Origin: an uncultured Lachnospiraceae bacterium
Lineage (GTDB): Bacteria > Bacillota > Clostridia > Lachnospirales > Lachnospiraceae
Reading direction: 5' to 3'
Assembly: GCA_910588215.1 (NCBI GenBank)
Contig: CAJUQJ010000006.1
Location: 1-64,000, forward strand
Length of the DNA stretch: 64,000 nucleotides
Part shown: one piece after another, positions 8,683 to 17,910 of the stretch
How the letters are laid out: each line of letters begins with the position of its first letter
Numbering within the stretch: the stretch's first letter is position 1
The notes under the pieces: model-generated
Databases searched by the model: none
What the model saw: only the letters and a program-made list of their open reading frames with translations
What the model was told of the DNA's origin: nothing
Made by a program: the position numbers and the translations under genes

Positions 8683-9738
8683 TTATCCGCATATTTTCTC
8701 CAGAGCCCGGTACAATTTCTCCATCTGCTCGTCGGTTCCGATCGTGATCCGGAGATGATCGTCGATTCGCTCCTTATCCCAGTACCTGACATAGATACCG
8801 TTCTCTTTCAACCGTTCAAAAATCTCCCGCGCCGGCATATTCTTATGGCTGGCAAAGATGAAATTGCCATAAGACTTCGGAAACGTGAAACCCAGCCGAT
8901 GCAGCTGTTCTTGCGCACGCTCTCTGGTGCGGACTATCTTGGCACAGCATTCCTTAAAATATGTCACATCCTCCACCGCCGCCAAGCCAAGCTGGAGCGC
9001 CGCATAATTCATCGTATAAGAATTTACCGCGTACTTCACATCATTCAAATATTTGATCAGCCTCGGTGATCCCATGGCATACCCGATCCGCATGCCCGCC
9101 ATGGATCTGGATTTCGAGAAAGTCTGCACCACCAACAGATTATCATAGGTATCGATCAGTGGCAGACAGCTTGTCCCGCCAAAATCAATATATGCCTCGT
9201 CAACGATCACCACCACGTCGCGATTGGCGGCTACAATCTCCTCTACCTGACTAAGCTCCATCAAAACGCCTGTCGGCGCATTGGGATTAGGAAAGATCAC
9301 GCCGCCGTTTGGCTGCCTGTATTCCTCCGGCCTGATGGCAAACTGCTCATCCAGCGCTTTCTTCTCATACGGTATCCGATACAGATCCGCCCATACGTCA
9401 TAGAACGAATACGTTATATCCGGAAATAAGACCGGTCTTTTCGACTGAAAAAAAGTCATAAACGCCAGTGACAGCACATCATCCGACCCCACCCCGATAA
9501 AAATCTGCTCTCTGTCGATCTGATAATATTCCGCAAGCGCCCAAGCCAATTGTGTCTGTTCCGGAAATGCCGGATACAACCGCATCCGCTCCGGTGAAAG
9601 TTCCGCGATCCTGTCCATGACCCCAGGTGCCGGCGGATAAGGGTTTTCATTGGTATTAAGCTTGATCACATTCTGATCCTGCGGCTGTTCGCCCGGTGTG
9701 TAAGGCACTACCTTACGCACGTTTTCTTCCCATTTCAT
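8683..9738 (-). CDS. hisC: Histidinol-phosphate aminotransferase
   Basis: A 351-residue PLP enzyme of fold type I, normal length for HisC, which transfers an amino group from glutamate to imidazole-acetol phosphate in histidine synthesis. Visible landmarks are the family N-terminus with IKLNTNENPYPPAPG, the NPNAPTG turn, the DEAYIDFGG phosphate/PLP segment, and the lysine site TFSKSRSMAGMRIGYA. The gene stands outside any his operon. A role as a general aromatic or histidinol-phosphate aminotransferase is therefore possible, although the NENPYP start favours HisC. The ribosome site is weak (GAGAGG about 14 nt away). Confidence 0.9.
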   Translation of the reverse strand: MKWEENVRKVVPYTPGEQPQDQNVIKLNTNENPYPPAPGVMDRIAELSPERMRLYPAFPEQTQLAWALAEYYQIDREQIFIGVGSDDVLSLAFMTFFQSKRPVLFPDITYSFYDVWADLYRIPYEKKALDEQFAIRPEEYRQPNGGVIFPNPNAPTGVLMELSQVEEIVAANRDVVVIVDEAYIDFGGTSCLPLIDTYDNLLVVQTFSKSRSMAGMRIGYAMGSPRLIKYLNDVKYAVNSYTMNYAALQLGLAAVEDVTYFKECCAKIVRTRERAQEQLHRLGFTFPKSYGNFIFASHKNMPAREIFERLKENGIYVRYWDKERIDDHLRITIGTDEQMEKLYRALEKICG

Positions 9739-9833
9739 ATTGTAATCAATCTGCCTCTCTCTATTCTTATGTTTTCCTGTATATACACTGACGGTATGTC
9801 ATCAATCCAGTCAGTTACTATCCACGGTCAATA

Positions 9834-10868
9834 TCAGCCAGTTAAGCCGACCGCGCTCTCTGCTGCCAGCCTGTCATACTCCGCCGCCTGCGTTTCGTTG
9901 CCGGCCATGCGGTAACACCTTGCCAGCCCGCGCAGCGGAATCTCCTTGCTGCAGCGCAGATTTAAGATACTCTCCGTCTCGTAGGCTGCATTGTAATACC
10001 ACACCACAGCCTCATCCACATCCTGTACCCCCAGATAATACGCCCCCAGCTCACAGCAGATCTCGGCGCATCCCTCACACGCCACTACTTTCATGGCATA
10101 TTTGAAGAATTTCGCCGTATCGCCTGCTATCCTCGCAGCCCTCGCCACAACGCACGCCGCCTCCTTGATCTCATCCGCACTTCTCTCCGTATCCATACAG
10201 GAACTTTCAAAAAAGGCGGCCGCTTTCAGGAAATCCTGGTCTTCTCCGGATATGAAGAGTTCCTTCGCATAGATATTATGCAGTCTCTTATCCAGCCGGT
10301 CACCCTCTCCTGTCCTGCGCACAAAAGCCGCCAGATCTCTGTCCTTATGGTTGTTCTCGGGCATATGCCTGATCTCGATCTCACTGTCATAGATCACCGG
10401 ATTAAGCTCTACCTGCTCATGGATCGCTCCCTGCCACCGGAAAGTCCTAAGCCGCCTGAAAAGCTTCGGCCGCAGCTCCTTGTCATAGTTGTAGATGGTT
10501 CCATGGGAAAGCTGGTTCGCATAGTACATCTGCACGATATCGATCTCCGGTAAAAGCGTAGTCTTCAACCGCCGGAATGCTTCCCGGTTCCTCTCGTCCA
10601 TGACTTCATCGGCATCAGCCGAATAGATATACTCCATCCCCGCCTTGGAAAAGGCGAAGTTCCTCGCTTCGGCAAAGTCGCCCGTCCATTCATAGTCATA
10701 GATCTTATCCGTATACCTTGATGCGATCGCCTTCGTCCTGTCCGTGGATCCGGTATCCACAATAACGATCTCATCCATCAGATCCTCGATGCTGTCAAGG
10801 CACCGCGCCAGAATTCTTTCTTCATTTTTCACGATCATGCACAAACTGATTGTGATCATTCTCCTCAT
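9834..10868 (-). CDS. Family 2 glycosyltransferase (WaaE/SunS-like) with C-terminal helical repeats
   Basis: A 344-residue protein with a GT-A domain at the N-terminus: SLCMIVKNEERILARCLDSI, then IVDTGSTDRT and YSADADEVM, the metal-binding D-x-D of GT2 enzymes. It resembles the WaaE/KdtX and SunS branch. The C-terminal half (about 200-344) is helical and TPR-like, ending YRMAGNETQAAEYDRLAAES, which may hold a protein or glycan acceptor. Two start codons are possible (10868, or 10859 with AGGAGA directly before it). The 5' leader (10869-10930) is shared with the gene at 41492. The acceptor is unknown. Confidence 0.88.
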   Translation of the reverse strand: MRRMITISLCMIVKNEERILARCLDSIEDLMDEIVIVDTGSTDRTKAIASRYTDKIYDYEWTGDFAEARNFAFSKAGMEYIYSADADEVMDERNREAFRRLKTTLLPEIDIVQMYYANQLSHGTIYNYDKELRPKLFRRLRTFRWQGAIHEQVELNPVIYDSEIEIRHMPENNHKDRDLAAFVRRTGEGDRLDKRLHNIYAKELFISGEDQDFLKAAAFFESSCMDTERSADEIKEAACVVARAARIAGDTAKFFKYAMKVVACEGCAEICCELGAYYLGVQDVDEAVVWYYNAAYETESILNLRCSKEIPLRGLARCYRMAGNETQAAEYDRLAAESAVGLTG

Positions 10869-10930
10869 AAATCCTTCCTAAACACCCATATCCTACATTA
10901 TGATACCACCATGAATAGAAGTGGGTGTTT
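10869..10930 (-). promoter_or_regulatory. Structured 5' leader shared with the gene at 41492, copy A
   Basis: Just upstream of the glycosyltransferase start the minus strand has an 8-bp perfect stem (AAACACCC at 10930-10923 with GGGTGTTT at 10887-10880). Inside it are the motif CCACTTCTATT and a GGTGGTAT that can pair with the CCAC, followed by the ribosome site AGGAAGGATTTATG. The same layout, with paired base changes in the outer stem, precedes the gene at 41492. A cis-acting RNA is possible; a mobile repeat is the alternative. Confidence 0.45.
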
Positions 10931-11008
10931 ATAAAATTATGCACACAAAATCAGAGATTTTGGCGCGTTCACGGAGTCCGCAGTCAATTCCAAAGCTGCA
11001 TGCCTTCC

Positions 11009-11386
11009 TTATACCGTCGTCCGCCTGTAGTAGATCGACTGCCGCATACACCCCTCTATGTGCATCACACATCGTTCCTCGCCGGCACACAGCAGCATCG
11101 TCTTGTAGCGATTCCTGCGGACAAACTCTCTGGCAGGACAGATCTGATACAATGTCGTATACGAGAGATCCGCAAGCCGCTCTCCGATCCGCACGGCATA
11201 ATCTCCGTCCTTCCGGCGCAGTCTTGTACGTCCCAAATAGCAAAACCGCTTTCCGTTCCAATTATAAATACGCACCGTATGCGCCTCGATCCCATACAAT
11301 GCCGCGATCAGCAATACTGTCAGTAATACCAGCATAGTCAGTCCATATAACAGCATCATCTCTTCTCCCGCCAGATGCATAGTCAT
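11009..11386 (-). CDS. Small single-span membrane protein of unknown function
   Basis: A 125-residue protein that I do not recognise. It has one clear membrane segment near the N-terminus (about residues 10-33, LLYGLTMLVLLTVLLIAALYG). A basic, beta-rich tail of about 90 residues follows, with three cysteines and a pattern of short strands (VRIYNWNGKRFCYLGRTRLRRKDGDYAVRIGERLADLSYTT shape), which could be a small extracytoplasmic or cytoplasmic barrel. GAAAGGCGGTA is a fair ribosome site. It lies between the acyltransferase and the glycosyltransferase genes on the same strand. Confidence 0.6.
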   Translation of the reverse strand: MTMHLAGEEMMLLYGLTMLVLLTVLLIAALYGIEAHTVRIYNWNGKRFCYLGRTRLRRKDGDYAVRIGERLADLSYTTLYQICPAREFVRRNRYKTMLLCAGEERCVMHIEGCMRQSIYYRRTTV

Positions 11387-11594
11387 TACCGCCTTTCTTC
11401 TCCTGTAGATTCATTCCGCGTCATCTGTTTCTTCTGGTATCTTCCTGTCGGTCACGATCATGTCACGAATCCCTTCCACAACAAGCGCAGTCGATACCGT
11501 CATAACAATATTCATAGCGTAGCATATTCCCCTGTATATTGCAATCGCAAGAAATCAGACTTTCTCTGGCCGTTCAGCGCGACACCGCTCCGGC

Positions 11595-12767
11595 TCATTC
11601 GCCATCCTTGCCGCCTGCAAAGTATCTACCCTGCAGACCTGCCTGCCCTTTCACAACGCCATATCGTATCGCAAGCGGCACGCCAACGCCTGCCGCAAGA
11701 TAGACCATCTTAAAATGTTCCACACCATTGACCAAATAGATATAGTCGATATTACTATAAAACTGTGCAAAATCAAAATCCCCGCATAACCCGGTACCCG
11801 CCGCAACGCCGGCCAGAATCATCTTGATCAGCATAAAGACCAATACATGATGCATCATCACCGTATAAGTATTCTGCCCAAGGAAACGGATCACCCTGCT
11901 TCTCCCGATCACCGGTGCAGCCACTTTTGCTATCCGAAGCCAGAAGGCAATGCCTGTCACGATCGTCACATAAGGAACGAGCGGGCCATTGGCAAACCCT
12001 GTACACCAGACACTGCTGAAAGCCAGCCCGTTACAGCCTATCTGCAGCAGCGTCTGAACCCCCATCACGATGGCAAAGTATACCAGATTTCCCATGGTAT
12101 CGTGCTTCTCCAGTTTCTTCTTGTAGAACTGTCCCATCTGATAAGAGGGATAGAGAAAAAGGATTCTGCCCGCTGCCTTGTAATCTCCCCAGACATGTCC
12201 TCCGATCGCCAGACAGACCACGATCATACCTATCGCCAGACTGCCGGCTAAGTAGAACCACTCCAGGTTCCCGCCTTCGTCTCTTCTGCGCGATAGCTTC
12301 TCAAAACTCCAACCGCATATAAATCTCATGAGCAAATTCATCATCTCAATGACAAGCAGGACCGGCACAAACCATGCCGCATAATTATAGATGAACTGAT
12401 AGCCATGCATAAAGGGGGCAAGAAACAACGTCCGAACACTGATCTCCTCTCCCATGGAGAATCCATATCCGCGCAGCAGCCAGGCCAGCAGCCCGTAGAC
12501 CAGATTCCAGAGCAAATAAGGCACAAGCAGTCTGCATACTTTTTTCTTCACATAACCAAACGTCTGCCCTTTACCAACTTCTTTATAGAAATAACCGGAA
12601 ATAAACATGAAGAGCGGTACGTGAAAGGAATAGTACGGAAAAAGATCCCCCACTGTCAGTACACCGTAGCCTAAATGCCCCGCCACTACCATGACGATCG
12701 CCGTCCCTGTTAAAATGCCAAACGTTATGTTATATTCTGTTTTATCATTCTCCAATCCACTGCCCAT
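11595..12767 (-). CDS. Acyltransferase family 3 membrane protein
   Basis: A 390-residue polytopic membrane protein with about ten hydrophobic segments, of the Acyl_transf_3 (OafA/WecH/fucose 4-O-acetylase) type. The family's early histidine (VMVVAGHLGYG) and the following FYSFHVPLFMFISGYFYK stretch are present. It probably moves acetyl groups across the membrane onto a surface glycan or exported molecule; the acceptor is not evident. This copy is intact, unlike the frameshifted homologue at 38608-39665. It is followed on the same strand by a small membrane protein gene. A 469-bp intergenic region separates it from the divergent lipoprotein gene. Confidence 0.88.
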   Translation of the reverse strand: MGSGLENDKTEYNITFGILTGTAIVMVVAGHLGYGVLTVGDLFPYYSFHVPLFMFISGYFYKEVGKGQTFGYVKKKVCRLLVPYLLWNLVYGLLAWLLRGYGFSMGEEISVRTLFLAPFMHGYQFIYNYAAWFVPVLLVIEMMNLLMRFICGWSFEKLSRRRDEGGNLEWFYLAGSLAIGMIVVCLAIGGHVWGDYKAAGRILFLYPSYQMGQFYKKKLEKHDTMGNLVYFAIVMGVQTLLQIGCNGLAFSSVWCTGFANGPLVPYVTIVTGIAFWLRIAKVAAPVIGRSRVIRFLGQNTYTVMMHHVLVFMLIKMILAGVAAGTGLCGDFDFAQFYSNIDYIYLVNGVEHFKMVYLAAGVGVPLAIRYGVVKGQAGLQGRYFAGGKDGE

Positions 12768-13236
12768 GTGCCCTGCTCCTCATCTTCCACGACTGCAACA
12801 GGGAATGCGCAGTTCAGCGCATTCCTGATCCGTGAATAGTAACACTGCTCTATGGTTACAGTTCACGGCCTAACCGGCCGCAAACTGTAACGCATCCAGC
12901 CCATTCCAAGTCGCCTTCGGCGAGAGGCTGGATGCCTGAAACCGTAAAGTTATCGGCCGGATGCCCTGCAGCAAGGTGCAGAGCACCGTGAATAGTAACG
13001 CTCTATGTATTATTAATTTGTAAATAATTTTCAGTATACCATATTTCTGATTTAAATGTTATGATGTTAGGGTCAAAAGGTTTTTTGCCCCTGCTGCCGG
13101 GCATACATCAATAACAGCAAATATACAAATCTTGATTTAATCCTTCTGCAGAAAATGCCAAGGCACCGTCGCGAGGCCATGGCAGCACAATGCGCAGATA
13201 ATACAGTCGCTGAAAAGCCTATGGAGAATACATACG
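12768..13236. other. Intergenic region between divergent genes, rich in hairpin repeats
   Basis: No gene is seen. It holds one copy of the GGAATGCGC hairpin repeat (12802-12843) and a second GTGAATAGTAAC motif at about 12991. Between them are several G+C-rich inverted repeats, including one around CGCCTTCGGCG at about 12911. The stretch nearest the lipoprotein gene is A+T-rich and probably carries its promoter. Confidence 0.6.
12802..12843. repeat. GGAATGCGC hairpin repeat, copy 1
   Basis: A perfect 9-bp stem, GGAATGCGC / GCGCATTCC, with a 6-nt loop (agttca), followed by CTGATCCGTGAATAGTAAC. Related copies lie at 30992, 58722 and 60896. The stem is conserved while the loop and flanks drift, as in bacterial REP-like intergenic repeats. 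Confidence 0.8.
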
Positions 13237-14295
13237 ATGAACCAGCATGCTATACATATATCAATAACACATGAGATTAAATCCTTCTTTATCATTCTCG
13301 CTCTCTTGCCTATTCTTACCGGATGCGCTCCACAGCCAGGCGCCGTCAACACGACGGGCAGAAATATTTCTGCTCCCGGGCCTGTCACGGAATATATCCG
13401 GCCCTCGGAACTCGTGCCGGCAGCAGACACCGAAGGCAGCGCGGCAGTTCCCAATCCCTATACTGATCTGAGCGTTCCCACCTATCTTACCCGGATAGAG
13501 GACACTTATTTCCTCGTGGACTGTTATCATGATCAGGTGATCTATCACGATACACTGTCCGATCCCTTGAGCGAATGGAAAGTGATGACGAATGAGATCG
13601 ACAGAGGCCATACACTTGCCAGCGACGGAAACGTATATCTGCTGGATGATACAGAGCAAAACCGCATTCTGATCTATGAGAAAAAGGAAGATATCTTTGT
13701 CCACACCCAGACCTTCCATGAAATCGGCAGCCGGCCACACTATATCGTATATGATGCTCCTACCGATACATTCTATGCCTGGAGTTCCATGAGCGGTGAA
13801 ATGTATCTCTTCCGCCACAATGAAGACGATACCAGGATGTACCTGACAGAAGTCCGCCGTATAGAAGCACTGGATCAGGTCTATGTACGTTCCTTTACCA
13901 TCATCGACAGCGATATCTATTTCGTGTCCGGCAATGCCTCCATTATCCGCGCGGACTTGAACAGTTTTGAGATACTGGAGACTTACCCTGTGCCGGACAG
14001 TATGGCAGGCATGATCCAAATCACCAAGATCCAGGATTACTTCTATATCACGGTGTCCACGGATATTACAGGAAATCAGGACTATGCTACTATACTGCGC
14101 ACACGCGATCTGTCCCTGCTCGCCGACGGCGGATATGAAGATATCTATCAGTATTTTATCGGCGGCGGTACGCCCTACTATATCACCGAATTAAATAATA
14201 TTTATTATTTAACAGAACACCGCCTGCCCGGCCACTCACTGTGGCGCTTTGAAGTAGAAGACAACGAGATCATAAATGTGGAGGCTATATACTGA
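13237..14295 (+). CDS. Lipoprotein with beta-propeller-like repeats, function unknown
   Basis: A 352-residue exported lipoprotein. A basic/hydrophobic leader (KSFFIILALLPILTGC) ends in a clear lipobox with Cys at about residue 29. A Ser/Thr/Pro/Gly-rich spacer follows, then a domain of repeated short strands with Y-x-V-D, I-Y-H-D and V-Y-L-L-D units (for example YLTRIEDTYFLVDCYHDQVI), which suggests a propeller. I do not recognise a catalytic motif. It stands alone on the plus strand among minus-strand genes. The first codons (MNQHAIHIS...) may be preceded by the true start a few codons later. An 8-bp direct repeat begins at its stop codon. Confidence 0.75.
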   Translation: MNQHAIHISITHEIKSFFIILALLPILTGCAPQPGAVNTTGRNISAPGPVTEYIRPSELVPAADTEGSAAVPNPYTDLSVPTYLTRIEDTYFLVDCYHDQVIYHDTLSDPLSEWKVMTNEIDRGHTLASDGNVYLLDDTEQNRILIYEKKEDIFVHTQTFHEIGSRPHYIVYDAPTDTFYAWSSMSGEMYLFRHNEDDTRMYLTEVRRIEALDQVYVRSFTIIDSDIYFVSGNASIIRADLNSFEILETYPVPDSMAGMIQITKIQDYFYITVSTDITGNQDYATILRTRDLSLLADGGYEDIYQYFIGGGTPYYITELNNIYYLTEHRLPGHSLWRFEVEDNEIINVEAIY

Positions 14296-14320
14296 TATAC
14301 TGATATACTGATATGCCGAT
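14287..14320. repeat. Short 8-bp tandem repeat at the lipoprotein stop codon
   Basis: The unit ATACTGAT repeats about three times, then degenerates into related GATAT units. It overlaps the TGA of the lipoprotein gene. Slippage here could move the stop codon by a few residues only. Confidence 0.7.
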
Positions 14321-14383
14321 ATTTATATACCGATATAACAATTAAATACACAGGGACTGTCCGCACTGTTACTGTAATCTGTT

Positions 14384-15418
14384 TCAATCAGCTTCGTCAA
14401 AACGCACCTTCCGCGCATTCATATCTCCGTAGATCTCCAGTTCCGGTATCGCCTGCAGGAATTTGGTAAACTGGGAATACCCGTAATTCTTTGGCTTGAA
14501 TTCCGTGTACCTGCGGTGTACGCTATTGCTCAACTCATTCACCCGCATTCCCTTCTTGCCCGTAAACTTTACAATGGTCTTAATATAGTCTATGATCTCA
14601 TCCTCGGACTCCCGATTCTCTTTCAGTTCCACGTTGATCCTTGTATTGTTTTTGACCAGCTTAAGGCTGGGAATCTCTTCCAGGAAACGAGATAACAGGC
14701 TATATCCGTAATTCCGCACGTCAAAGTCCGGGTACTTATTCAGCAATCTGCTTCCGATCTCACCCAATCCAGTCTCCTTGTCCTTATTTTCATTCTCCGT
14801 GATAATATTGATGATCGCACTTTCTATAACATCCTTGCTGATCGATGTGGATTCTTCCTTGCTCTCACCAGCTTTCTTCGCCGCTGCTTTCCGCCCTTTT
14901 CCTTTAGCGCCTGCACCCTTGCCGGCTCCCTGTGCCGCCTCATGAGCAGCTTCCTGTGCTGCAGCCTGCATCTCCTCGTCGTCCTCATCGATCAGATTCT
15001 CCAGTACCGTGAACTGAGAACATGCTGTTCTGAATGACCGCGGCGTCTTCTCCTCCCCCATTCCGATAACACTCATCCCTGACTCCCGCAGCCGGATCGC
15101 AAGCCTTGTAAAATCACCGTCGCTGGAAACAATACAGAAACCATCCACATTCCCGGTATATAGAATATCCATTGCATCGATGATCAGCGTGGAATCCGTA
15201 GCGTTCTTTCCTACCGTATTGCAAAACTGCTGCATCGGCGTGATAGAATTCTCCATCAGTTTGTTCTTCCACCCTTTGGCCTGCGTGCTTGTCCAGTCTC
15301 CGTATGCCCTGCGGTAGGTTACGCTCCCATGCTTCGTCATCTCATCCATGATCGCTGAAATATACTTTGAAGAAATATTATCAGTATCGATCAATATTGC
15401 AAATCTTTTATCTTCCAT
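14384..15418 (-). CDS. NYN-domain ribonuclease-like protein with two OST-HTH/LOTUS domains
   Basis: A 344-residue cytosolic protein. Residues 1-145 form a NYN (LabA/DUF88, PIN-like) domain with acidic metal-site candidates in ILIDTDN, TDSTLIIDAMD and SSDGDFT. An Ala/Lys/Gly-rich linker (about 148-195) follows, then two OST-HTH/LOTUS-type winged helices (about 196-265 and 275-344), the second ending NYGYSQFTKFLQAIPELEI. Proteins of this layout are thought to be RNA-binding nucleases or RNA regulators; the substrate is unknown. It has its own intergenic region with a perfect hairpin upstream. Confidence 0.9.
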   Translation of the reverse strand: MEDKRFAILIDTDNISSKYISAIMDEMTKHGSVTYRRAYGDWTSTQAKGWKNKLMENSITPMQQFCNTVGKNATDSTLIIDAMDILYTGNVDGFCIVSSDGDFTRLAIRLRESGMSVIGMGEEKTPRSFRTACSQFTVLENLIDEDDEEMQAAAQEAAHEAAQGAGKGAGAKGKGRKAAAKKAGESKEESTSISKDVIESAIINIITENENKDKETGLGEIGSRLLNKYPDFDVRNYGYSLLSRFLEEIPSLKLVKNNTRINVELKENRESEDEIIDYIKTIVKFTGKKGMRVNELSNSVHRRYTEFKPKNYGYSQFTKFLQAIPELEIYGDMNARKVRFDEAD

Positions 15419-15605
15419 AATAAATACGCTTCCCTTCTGTCTTCATTGCCTGCCATCATTACCATCCTTCAATTACGCACATTATTCAAATCCAAATTTG
15501 ATTCAATGCATTTATGCCGTTATTTATTTGTATGCCAATCCAGCGCCGCGCTGTCCATCGCACGGTCTGTAAGCTTCGGCACAAACAGTCCGTCGAAAGC
15601 CGAAT

Positions 15606-15636
15606 AATCCCTTGAAATTCGGTATTTCAAGGGATT
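15606..15636. terminator. Perfect stem-loop between the kinase-like and NYN genes
   Basis: A 13-bp perfect stem AATCCCTTGAAAT / ATTTCAAGGGATT with loop TCGGT, 44 bp after the stop of the cytidylate-kinase-like gene. On the minus strand it is not followed by a T-run, so termination is uncertain. It could also protect the upstream mRNA 3' end. Confidence 0.5.
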
Positions 15637-15679
15637 ATATCATTATACTTCCTATTAAGCATCACAGCATATTCGTATT

Positions 15680-16312
15680 CTACAGCTGTATATGCAGCTT
15701 CCTCCGCAGGCATTCCTTGATCAGCTGCACGCAGTCGTCCCAGCCGACTCTGGAACTATTAATCATCAAATCGTAATTTAATGGATCCTTCCAATCTTTC
15801 CCCCTCGTATAATAACGATAGTAATCTGCCCGATATTTGTCTGTCTTATGTATTAGTTCTTTCGCTCTGCTGCTATTTACCTGCATTCTCTCCATAACAT
15901 TAGTTATACAGTCATTCTCCTGCGCATCCACAAAGACGCTGACTACATTCGGCTCATTCCGCAGAATATAATCCGCACATTTACCGATTATCACACAAGA
16001 TTCCGTCTTGGCAAGTTCTCTGATGATCTCCGACTGAATATTGAATAGGTTAACGTCTGATGTAAACTCTTTATCGCTGGGTTCCACCACATAAGTATAA
16101 GGAATCTTCATCAGATGCCGCACCATATAGCCCCCACGCAGCTTCTCATCCACCTCGGCGAACAGCTGCTTGTTGATACCGCTGTACTCCGACGCCATAT
16201 CCAACAGCTGCTGTGCATAGCAAGAAATCCCCAGTTCCTGTGCCAGCTGCGTCCCAATCGCCTTACCGCCGCTGCCAAATCCCCTTGCGATCGCAATTAC
16301 ATAGTTATCCAT
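15680..16312 (-). CDS. Cytidylate kinase-like family protein
   Basis: A 210-residue P-loop protein of the cytidylate-kinase-like family (PF13189), common in Clostridia and distinct from Cmk. The N-terminus IAIARGFGSGGKAIGTQLA carries a GxxGxGGK-type loop, followed by LGISCYAQQLLDMASE. Further on are a V-F-V-D-A-Q strand and the RAKELIHKTDKYRADYYRYYTRGKDW segment typical of the group. The substrate is not established for the family. Foldback copy 2 lies about 70 bp upstream of its start. Confidence 0.9.
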   Translation of the reverse strand: MDNYVIAIARGFGSGGKAIGTQLAQELGISCYAQQLLDMASEYSGINKQLFAEVDEKLRGGYMVRHLMKIPYTYVVEPSDKEFTSDVNLFNIQSEIIRELAKTESCVIIGKCADYILRNEPNVVSVFVDAQENDCITNVMERMQVNSSRAKELIHKTDKYRADYYRYYTRGKDWKDPLNYDLMINSSRVGWDDCVQLIKECLRRKLHIQL

Positions 16313-16382
16313 AAGATATTCCTCCTTCCCGCTTTATCCTACCTCCCGACATTTGTCACTTCCCACTATCGGTTTATATGAT

Positions 16383-16485
16383 CATAGTAAACAATATAAC
16401 AAATTTCCGTTTCCGGCTCTTGCAGAAGCCATATACGGTAACTCCTGCAAGGCCGAAAACGAAATTTCTAATGTCGTTAACTATA
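16383..16485. repeat. 103-bp foldback (MITE-like) repeat, copy 2
   Basis: Same length and orientation as copy 1, with the left end CATAGTAAACAATATAACAA and the right end GTCGTTAACTATA. About four fifths of positions match copy 1 by eye. The central part again holds inverted arms (CTTGCAG ... CTCCTGCAAG). It lies upstream of the cytidylate-kinase-like gene and downstream of the sodium symporter gene. Confidence 0.85.
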
Positions 16486-16551
16486 GTTTACCATAAATAC
16501 ACCCCTGATAGTACCGTAATTTTACACATCCTTAATAATTGTTGAACCGCC

Positions 16552-17910
16552 CTATCTGATCCACCCCTTTACGATGAGGACGAGCAACAGCACCGGCAGG
16601 ATAAATGTCACATAGAACCGCACCCCTCTTGATATCTTCAAACCCTCTCCGGTGTTGGCCTCCTTCAGGTAATGATCGAATCCCCAGCCATATCTTGTCA
16701 CACAGAATAACAGATAGATGAGCGAACCGACAGGCAAGATCACATTGCTGACCATGAAATCTTCCAGATCCAGAATCGAACTCCCCTCCCCCAGCGGCTG
16801 GATAGACGACCAGAGGTTATAGCCAAACACACAAGGCAGCGAAAGCACGATGAGCGCTACCAGATTGACCAGACAAGATTTCTTCCGGCTCCAATGGAAA
16901 AAGTCCATGCCACAGGAAATGATATTCTCAAACACCGCCAGGATCGTGGAGAAGGCCGCAAATGTCATGAACACGAAGAACAGCGTTCCCCACACGCGTC
17001 CGCCTGCCATATGGTTGAAGATATTCGGCAGCGTGATGAAGATCAGGCTCGGTCCCATATCCGGACTGATGTCAAAGGCAAAACAGGTGGGGAAAATGAT
17101 CAACCCCGAAACAAACGCCACAAAAGTATCCAGGATCGCGATATTCACCGATTCCCCGAGCAGTGACCGGCTCTTATCAATATAGCTGCCGAAAATGGCC
17201 ATGGAGCCGATTCCCAGACTCAGCGTAAAGAATGCCTGATTCATAGCCGCCGTGATCGTCTCCGGAATACCCACTTCCTGCATTCTCGCTACATCCGGCA
17301 TCAGATAGAATCGCAGCCCTTCTATGCCGCCCTCCAGTGTCATACTGCGCACTGCCAGCACTACAATGATAAAAAGGAGCAGAGTCATCATCACTTTGGT
17401 GATCCTCTCCACGCCCTTTTGCAGGCCGAAGGAACAGATCAGGATTCCTGTTACCACGATGATCACCATCAACAGCGTCAACACCGTCGGGTCCTCCAAC
17501 ATCCCCTGAAACATGTCTGCCACCTGCTCCTTATCTTTACCGGTAAATCCGCCGGTCAGCATCTGGTAGAAATAGTACAGCATCCACCCTGCCACCGTTG
17601 TATAGAACATCATCAACAGATAATTACCTGCCATACCGAGGTACCCGTGGAGATGCCATTTCTGCCCCGGCTTCTCCAATTCCGCAAAACTCCGGATCAC
17701 ACTCTTCCTGCTGGCACGTCCCACCGCAAATTCCATCGTCATCACGGGCACACCCATAGCGATCAGGAACAGCAGATAGAACAGCACAAACATTCCACCG
17801 CCATACATACCCGCAATATACGGGAATCTCCACACATTACCGATTCCGATCGCGCATCCTGCCGACAACAGGATAAATCCCATCCGCGAACCTAGTTTTT
17901 CTCTTTCCAC
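16552..17910 (-). CDS. Sodium-dependent transporter, NSS/SNF family
   Basis: A 452-residue polytopic membrane protein with about 11-12 segments. It is a Na+-coupled symporter of the neurotransmitter:sodium symporter family, LeuT/TnaT/MhsT-like. The family signature is at the very start: LGSRMGFILLSAGCAIGIGNVWRFPY, the unwound TM1 that binds sodium and substrate. It also has the conserved ITAAMNQAFFTLSLGIGSMA of TM6 and FAFDISPDMGPSLIFITLP. The likely substrate is an amino acid; which one cannot be told. It appears to be a single-gene unit. Confidence 0.95.
   Translation of the reverse strand: MEREKLGSRMGFILLSAGCAIGIGNVWRFPYIAGMYGGGMFVLFYLLFLIAMGVPVMTMEFAVGRASRKSVIRSFAELEKPGQKWHLHGYLGMAGNYLLMMFYTTVAGWMLYYFYQMLTGGFTGKDKEQVADMFQGMLEDPTVLTLLMVIIVVTGILICSFGLQKGVERITKVMMTLLLFIIVVLAVRSMTLEGGIEGLRFYLMPDVARMQEVGIPETITAAMNQAFFTLSLGIGSMAIFGSYIDKSRSLLGESVNIAILDTFVAFVSGLIIFPTCFAFDISPDMGPSLIFITLPNIFNHMAGGRVWGTLFFVFMTFAAFSTILAVFENIISCGMDFFHWSRKKSCLVNLVALIVLSLPCVFGYNLWSSIQPLGEGSSILDLEDFMVSNVILPVGSLIYLLFCVTRYGWGFDHYLKEANTGEGLKISRGVRFYVTFILPVLLLVLIVKGWIR

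Noticed and set aside
11411..11515. A 34-codon ORF on the minus strand before the small membrane protein gene
   Set aside because: Its AGGGG is 14 nt from the ATG, a second overlapping frame looks equally good, and the product matches nothing; too weak to list.
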